Shown here piece after piece: positions 5,622 to 9,075 of a stretch of DNA of 9,075 bases. The translations under genes and the position numbers were made by a program. Source of the stretch: Holophagaceae bacterium UBA692 (lineage in GTDB: Bacteria; Acidobacteriota; Holophagae; Holophagales; Holophagaceae); NCBI GenBank assembly GCA_002297665.1, contig DBMS01000133.1:738-9812 (forward strand), read 5' to 3'. Numbering within the stretch: the first letter of the stretch is position 1; each line of letters begins with the position of its first letter. Under the pieces are notes generated by a model. The model did no database searches. It was not told the origin of the DNA and saw only the letters and a list, made by a program, of their open reading frames with translations.

Positions 5622-6824
5622 TCAGTCCTTGCCCATCACGTTGGCCAGGTTGAAGATCGGCAGATACATGGCGATGACGATGAAGCCGATGATGCCGCCC
5701 AGCACCGCGATGATCAGGGGCTCCATCATGGCGGTCATGGCCGCCACGGCGTTGTCCACCTCGTCCTCGTAGAAGTCGGCGACCTTGCTCAGCATGGCGT
5801 CCAGGGCGCCGGTGGCCTCGCCCACGCCCACCATCTGGACAACCATGGGCGGGAAGACCTTCGTCTCGGCCAGGGGCCCGGCGATGTTGCGGCCCTGTTC
5901 CACGGCCTCGCGGCTCTTCATGATCGCGTTCTGGATCACCAGGTTCCCGGCGGTGCGGGCGGTGATGTCCATGCCCTCCAGGATGGGCACGCCCGAGCTG
6001 GTGAGGGTGCCCAGGGTGCGGCAGAAGCGGGCCACGGCGACCTTGCGGAGCAGTTCGCCGATGACGGGGATCTTCAGGATGAGGGTGTCGATCTGGAGGT
6101 GGCCGGTGGGCGTCTTGTAGTACTGCCGCAGACCGATCCACACCAGGGCGATGAAGATCAGCACCACGTAGAAGTAGTTGATCAGCACGTTGGAGATGGC
6201 GATGCAGATGAGGGTCGGGAAGGGCAGGCTGCTGCCCATGCCCTCATACATCTGGGAGAACACCGGGATGACCTTCACCATGATGATGGCCACCACCACG
6301 ATGGCGATGATGATCACGGTGATGGGGTAGGTCATGGCCCCCTTCACCTTGGCGGTGAGCTTCACGGCCTTCTCGATGTAGCCGGAAAGGCGCTGCAGGA
6401 TGACGTCGAGGATGCCGCCGGCCTCGCCCGCGCCCACCATGTTGACGTACAGGTCGTTGAAGGCCTTGGGGTGCTTGCTGAGGGCGGTCTGCAGGGTGGC
6501 GCCCTGCTCCACGTCCCTGCGAACGGCGGCGATGATCTTCTGGAAGCCCTTGTCGGCCTGCTGGGCCCCGAGAATCTCCAGGCACTGCACCAGCGGAAGG
6601 CCGGCGTCGATCATCACGCTGAACTGCCGGGTGAAGATGGCCAGTTCCTTCGCCTTGACGCTGCCCAGGGACTTGCCGCCCGCCGCGCCCTGGGGCTTGA
6701 TGGAGATGACCTGGATGCCGTTGCGCTTGAGCGTGGCGGCGCCCCCGTCCCGGGTTTCGGCGACGATGACCCCTTCCTGAATCTCCCCGAGCCGATTCTT
6801 GCCTTTCCATGCATATGCGGGCAT
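5622..6824 (-). CDS. pilC: Type IV pilus inner-membrane platform protein PilC (GspF family)
   Basis: PilC is the inner-membrane platform on which the PilB and PilT ATPases act, driving pilin subunits into or out of the pilus. The 400-residue protein has the normal family length. It starts with the typical MPAYAWKGKNRLGE and has two repeated T2SF domains, at about 62-188 and 265-389. Each includes a GxGExxG signature: GAGEAGG (131-137) and GVGEATG (333-339). Three hydrophobic membrane segments are visible at about 167-189, 208-232 and 369-391, which is the usual topology. The ATG at 6824 has an AGAGG ribosome-binding motif about 6 bp upstream. The gene lies 84 bp downstream of pilT on the same strand, so co-transcription with pilB and pilT is likely. 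PilC is chosen over the type II secretion homologue GspF because of the adjacent pilT. Confidence 0.96.
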   Translation of the reverse strand: MPAYAWKGKNRLGEIQEGVIVAETRDGGAATLKRNGIQVISIKPQGAAGGKSLGSVKAKELAIFTRQFSVMIDAGLPLVQCLEILGAQQADKGFQKIIAAVRRDVEQGATLQTALSKHPKAFNDLYVNMVGAGEAGGILDVILQRLSGYIEKAVKLTAKVKGAMTYPITVIIIAIVVVAIIMVKVIPVFSQMYEGMGSSLPFPTLICIAISNVLINYFYVVLIFIALVWIGLRQYYKTPTGHLQIDTLILKIPVIGELLRKVAVARFCRTLGTLTSSGVPILEGMDITARTAGNLVIQNAIMKSREAVEQGRNIAGPLAETKVFPPMVVQMVGVGEATGALDAMLSKVADFYEDEVDNAVAAMTAMMEPLIIAVLGGIIGFIVIAMYLPIFNLANVMGKD

Positions 6825-6908
6825 CAGAACCTCTTCAAGATTTGGGACGTGTCAGTGGGACCAGGATAAAGCCAATGGGAGGTCATGGGAAGCCAAGATG
6901 TCCTTTAA

Positions 6909-8093
6909 CTAGGTGTACTTAATATTAGGATTCCGGCCTCCCAGCACGCTGCTGGGCTGGGTCGCGGGCCTGGCCGGGTTCGCGGGGGCCATGTTCTGGG
7001 TGCCCACGCCGCGGTTGATGAGCTCGCGCAACTCGTCCTGGTTGGAGGAGTAGGACATGGCCATGTCCTGGGTGATGTCGCCCTTGAGCACCAGCTCGGA
7101 GAGGCTCTGGTTGAAGGTCTGCATGCCGAACTTCAATTGGCCGGTCTGCATCGAACTGTAAATTTGATGGATCTTGTCCTCGCGGATCAGGTTGCGGATG
7201 GCGGGGTTGGGGATCATCACCTCCAGGGCCAGCACCCGGCCCTTGCCCGAGGCCTTGGGAATCAGGGACTGGCAGATGACCCCTTCCAGCACCAGCGAGA
7301 GCTGGGCCCGGATCTGGGGCTGCTGGTGGGCGGGGAACACGTCGATGATGCGGTTCATGGTCTGCACGCAGCTGCTGGTGTGCAGGGTGCCGAAGGTGAG
7401 GTGGCCGGTCTCGGCGATGGTCAGGGCGGCCTCGATGGTCTCCAGGTCGCGCAGCTCGCCCACCAGCACCACGTCGGGATCCTGGCGCAGCGCCGAGCGC
7501 AGGGCCTTCTTGAAGCTGTGGGTGTCGGCGTGGATCTCCCGCTGGTTCACCAGGCAGCGCTTGTGGTGGTGCACGTATTCCACGGGATCCTCGATGGTAA
7601 GGATGTGCAGGGGCTCCACCTCGTTGATCCGGTCGATCATGGCGGCCAGGGTGGTGGACTTGCCCGAGCCGGTGACGCCGGTGACCAGGATCAGGCCCCG
7701 GGGCTTGTCGCAGAGGGTCTGGGCGATGGGCGGCAGGCCCAGCTGCTCGAAGCTGCGGATGTTCTCGGGAATGGCCCGGAAGACCCCGGCGGTGGCGCCC
7801 TTCTGGTTGAAGACGTTGGCGCGGAAGCGGGACACCCCCTGGAGCCCGAAGGAGAAGTCCACCTCCAGGTCCTCCTCCAGGCGGTGTTTCTGCTGGTCGG
7901 TCATGACGCCGTAGCAGAGCCACCGGGTCTGGGAGGCCTCCAGGGGCGGGAGCTTCAAGGGCACCATGCGCCCGTCGATGCGCACCTGGGGGGCGGTGTC
8001 GGTGGTGACGTGGAGGTCGGTCCCCCCGTACTCGACCATCGTCTTCAGGAGCTGCTGGAGGGGCACTACGTACTGGGCACTGGGTTCGACCAT
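6909..8093 (-). CDS. pilT: Type IV pilus retraction ATPase PilT
   Basis: PilT is a cytoplasmic hexameric ATPase that powers pilus retraction, and thus twitching motility and DNA uptake. The 394 residues show, in order: an N-terminal PAS-like region with GGTDLHV (23-29), Walker A GVTGSGKST (139-147, K145), an Asp box LTIEDPVEY (165-173), Walker B with VLVGELRD (209-216, E213), a His box TGHLTFGTLHTS (229-240), and the PilT-defining AIRNLIRE signature (298-305). That signature separates it from PilB and GspE. The protein is somewhat longer than many PilT proteins (about 345-370) because of a Pro/Ala/Gln-rich C-terminal tail from about residue 366. The start is set at ATG 8093, 20 bp after the pilB stop and behind an AAGGGG motif. 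A longer frame would overlap pilB. PilU is less likely given the exact AIRNLIRE motif. Confidence 0.96.
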   Translation of the reverse strand: MVEPSAQYVVPLQQLLKTMVEYGGTDLHVTTDTAPQVRIDGRMVPLKLPPLEASQTRWLCYGVMTDQQKHRLEEDLEVDFSFGLQGVSRFRANVFNQKGATAGVFRAIPENIRSFEQLGLPPIAQTLCDKPRGLILVTGVTGSGKSTTLAAMIDRINEVEPLHILTIEDPVEYVHHHKRCLVNQREIHADTHSFKKALRSALRQDPDVVLVGELRDLETIEAALTIAETGHLTFGTLHTSSCVQTMNRIIDVFPAHQQPQIRAQLSLVLEGVICQSLIPKASGKGRVLALEVMIPNPAIRNLIREDKIHQIYSSMQTGQLKFGMQTFNQSLSELVLKGDITQDMAMSYSSNQDELRELINRGVGTQNMAPANPARPATQPSSVLGGRNPNIKYT

Positions 8094-8113
8094 GGTTGCT
8101 ACCCCTTCTGGGC

Positions 8114-9075
8114 TTAGAGGACCGTCTCGCGGACGATTTCCTCGATGGTGGTGACGCCGTCCAGGACCTTCCGGCACCCCGAACGCCTCAGCGTGATCAT
8201 CCCTTCCTTCTGCGCCTGCTCCCTCAACTCGATGGCGCTGGCGCCGGTGAGGATCATGTCCTTGAGGGTCTCGGACATCTCGAGCACTTCATAGAGCCCC
8301 ACGCGGCCCTTGTAGCCCCTGCCGCCGCACACCTCGCACCCGGCGCCCTTCTTGAGGACGATGCCGCGCTTGACCTCCTCCTCCGTGAAGCCCACCTTGA
8401 GCAGGGCCTCGGTGGGCAGCTGGTGGGGATCGGGCTGCTTGCAGTTGGCGCAGATGCGCCGCACCAGGCGCTGGGCGCAGATGATGTTCACGGAGGTGGC
8501 CACCAGGAACGGCTCCACCCCCATGTTCATGAGGCGGTTGATGGTGGAGGGGGCGTCGTTGGTGTGGAGGGTGGAAAGCACCAGGTGGCCCGTGAGGGAG
8601 GCCTTGATGGCGATCTCGGCCGTCTCGAAGTCCCGGATCTCGCCCACCAGGATGATGTTGGGGTCCTGGCGCAGGAAGCTGCGCAGGGCCGCCGCGAAGT
8701 TCAGGCCGATCTGCTCCTTCATCTGCACCTGGTTGATGCCCGCGAAGTTGAACTCGACGGGATCCTCGGCGGTCATGATGTTCACGTCCGCGGTGTTCAG
8801 CTTGGAGATGGAGGAATAGAGGGTGTTGGTCTTGCCCGACCCGGTGGGCCCGGTCACCAGCACCATGCCGTAGGGCTTGCTGATCTGGCGGTCCCACTGC
8901 TCTAGGCTCTCGGGCTCGAAGCCCAGCTTGGTGAGGTCGAGCATGAGCTTGTCGGAGTCCAGGAGCCGCAGCACGATCTTCTCGCCGAACAGCGTGGGAA
9001 GGATGCTCACCCGGTAGTCGATGACCTTCTGCTTGCCGCCCAGCTGCACCCGCAGCTTGATGCGGCCGTCCTGGG
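8114..9075 (-). CDS. pilB: Type IV pilus extension ATPase PilB (N-terminal part beyond window)
   Basis: PilB is the cytoplasmic assembly ATPase that drives pilus extension. The 319 C-terminal residues in the window hold the ATPase core. It begins in the frame reading QDGRIKLRVQLGG, followed by SILPTLFGEKIVLRLL. Next come Walker A GPTGSGKT (nucleotides 8851-8828), an Asp box AEDPVEF, Walker B LVGEIRD, and the His box region TGHLVLSTLHT. A four-cysteine zinc motif has CANC at 8452-8441 and CEVC at 8338-8327. It is typical of PilB and GspE and absent from PilT. The C-terminal GVTTIEEIVRET segment is also typical. The gene continues past the right edge, so the start and the N-terminal MshEN-type domain are not visible. 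The stop lies 20 bp before the pilT ATG, consistent with one operon. GspE of type II secretion is the alternative, but pilT next door favours PilB. Confidence 0.95.
   Translation of the reverse strand, partial: QDGRIKLRVQLGGKQKVIDYRVSILPTLFGEKIVLRLLDSDKLMLDLTKLGFEPESLEQWDRQISKPYGMVLVTGPTGSGKTNTLYSSISKLNTADVNIMTAEDPVEFNFAGINQVQMKEQIGLNFAAALRSFLRQDPNIILVGEIRDFETAEIAIKASLTGHLVLSTLHTNDAPSTINRLMNMGVEPFLVATSVNIICAQRLVRRICANCKQPDPHQLPTEALLKVGFTEEEVKRGIVLKKGAGCEVCGGRGYKGRVGLYEVLEMSETLKDMILTGASAIELREQAQKEGMITLRRSGCRKVLDGVTTIEEIVRETVL

Noticed and set aside
6811..6820. Another ATGCAT-type motif at the pilC start, resembling the fic half-site.
   Set aside because: It encodes the conserved AYAW segment of PilC, is single, and has no partner arm at the 8-bp spacing, so it is most likely a coding coincidence.
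5484..6869. 461-codon plus-strand open frame opposite pilC.
   Set aside because: Its translation is a His/Asp/Gly-rich run typical of antisense frames, and pilC on the minus strand is unmistakable.
6825..6908. pilT-pilC gap, checked for a promoter, small RNA or terminator.
   Set aside because: No convincing stem with a T-run, no sigma54-like -24/-12 pair and no small coding frame could be supported. Only the pilC ribosome-binding motif is clear.
7137..8117. Plus-strand open frame opposite pilT.
   Set aside because: It is an antisense shadow with no motifs. pilT carries all its catalytic boxes on the other strand.

Overview
The window is GC-rich bacterial DNA with tightly packed genes. It looks like a soil or sediment Acidobacteriota of the Holophagae type (Geothrix/Holophaga-like). 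That assignment rests on general protein flavour and composition: very high third-position GC, a PknB-type eukaryotic-like kinase, and a pilB-pilT-pilC cluster. No RNA gene is present to confirm it, so treat it as inference. There is no tRNA, rRNA, CRISPR array or recognisable insertion sequence.

Left block (1-2533, minus strand): hslO (redox chaperone Hsp33) overlaps by 4 bp a DUF374-type lysophospholipid acyltransferase. A 70-bp AT-rich gap follows, then the N-terminal 302 codons of a Ser/Thr protein kinase that runs off the left edge. Middle block (2587-4212, plus strand): rsmB (16S rRNA m5C methyltransferase), divergent from hslO, is followed with no gap by a small two-helix membrane protein that carries a CxxC pair at each end.

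Fic block (about 4258-5457, minus strand): a class II, SoFic-like Fic enzyme (putative AMP transferase) with a C-terminal winged helix. Its base composition is clearly lower in GC than its neighbours. Its upstream region holds two matching 10-8-10 inverted repeats built on a CTATGCATGT half-site, 41 bp apart, plus a third, degenerate half-site in the same phase. This looks like a self-contained, probably autoregulated cassette and is the most unusual part of the window.

Right block (5622-9075, minus strand): pilB (5' end cut by the window edge), pilT and pilC encode the extension ATPase, retraction ATPase and inner-membrane platform of a type IV pilus. The three probably form one transcription unit read right to left. 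About 240-275 bp separate pilC from fic, depending on the fic start, and contain no convincing gene.
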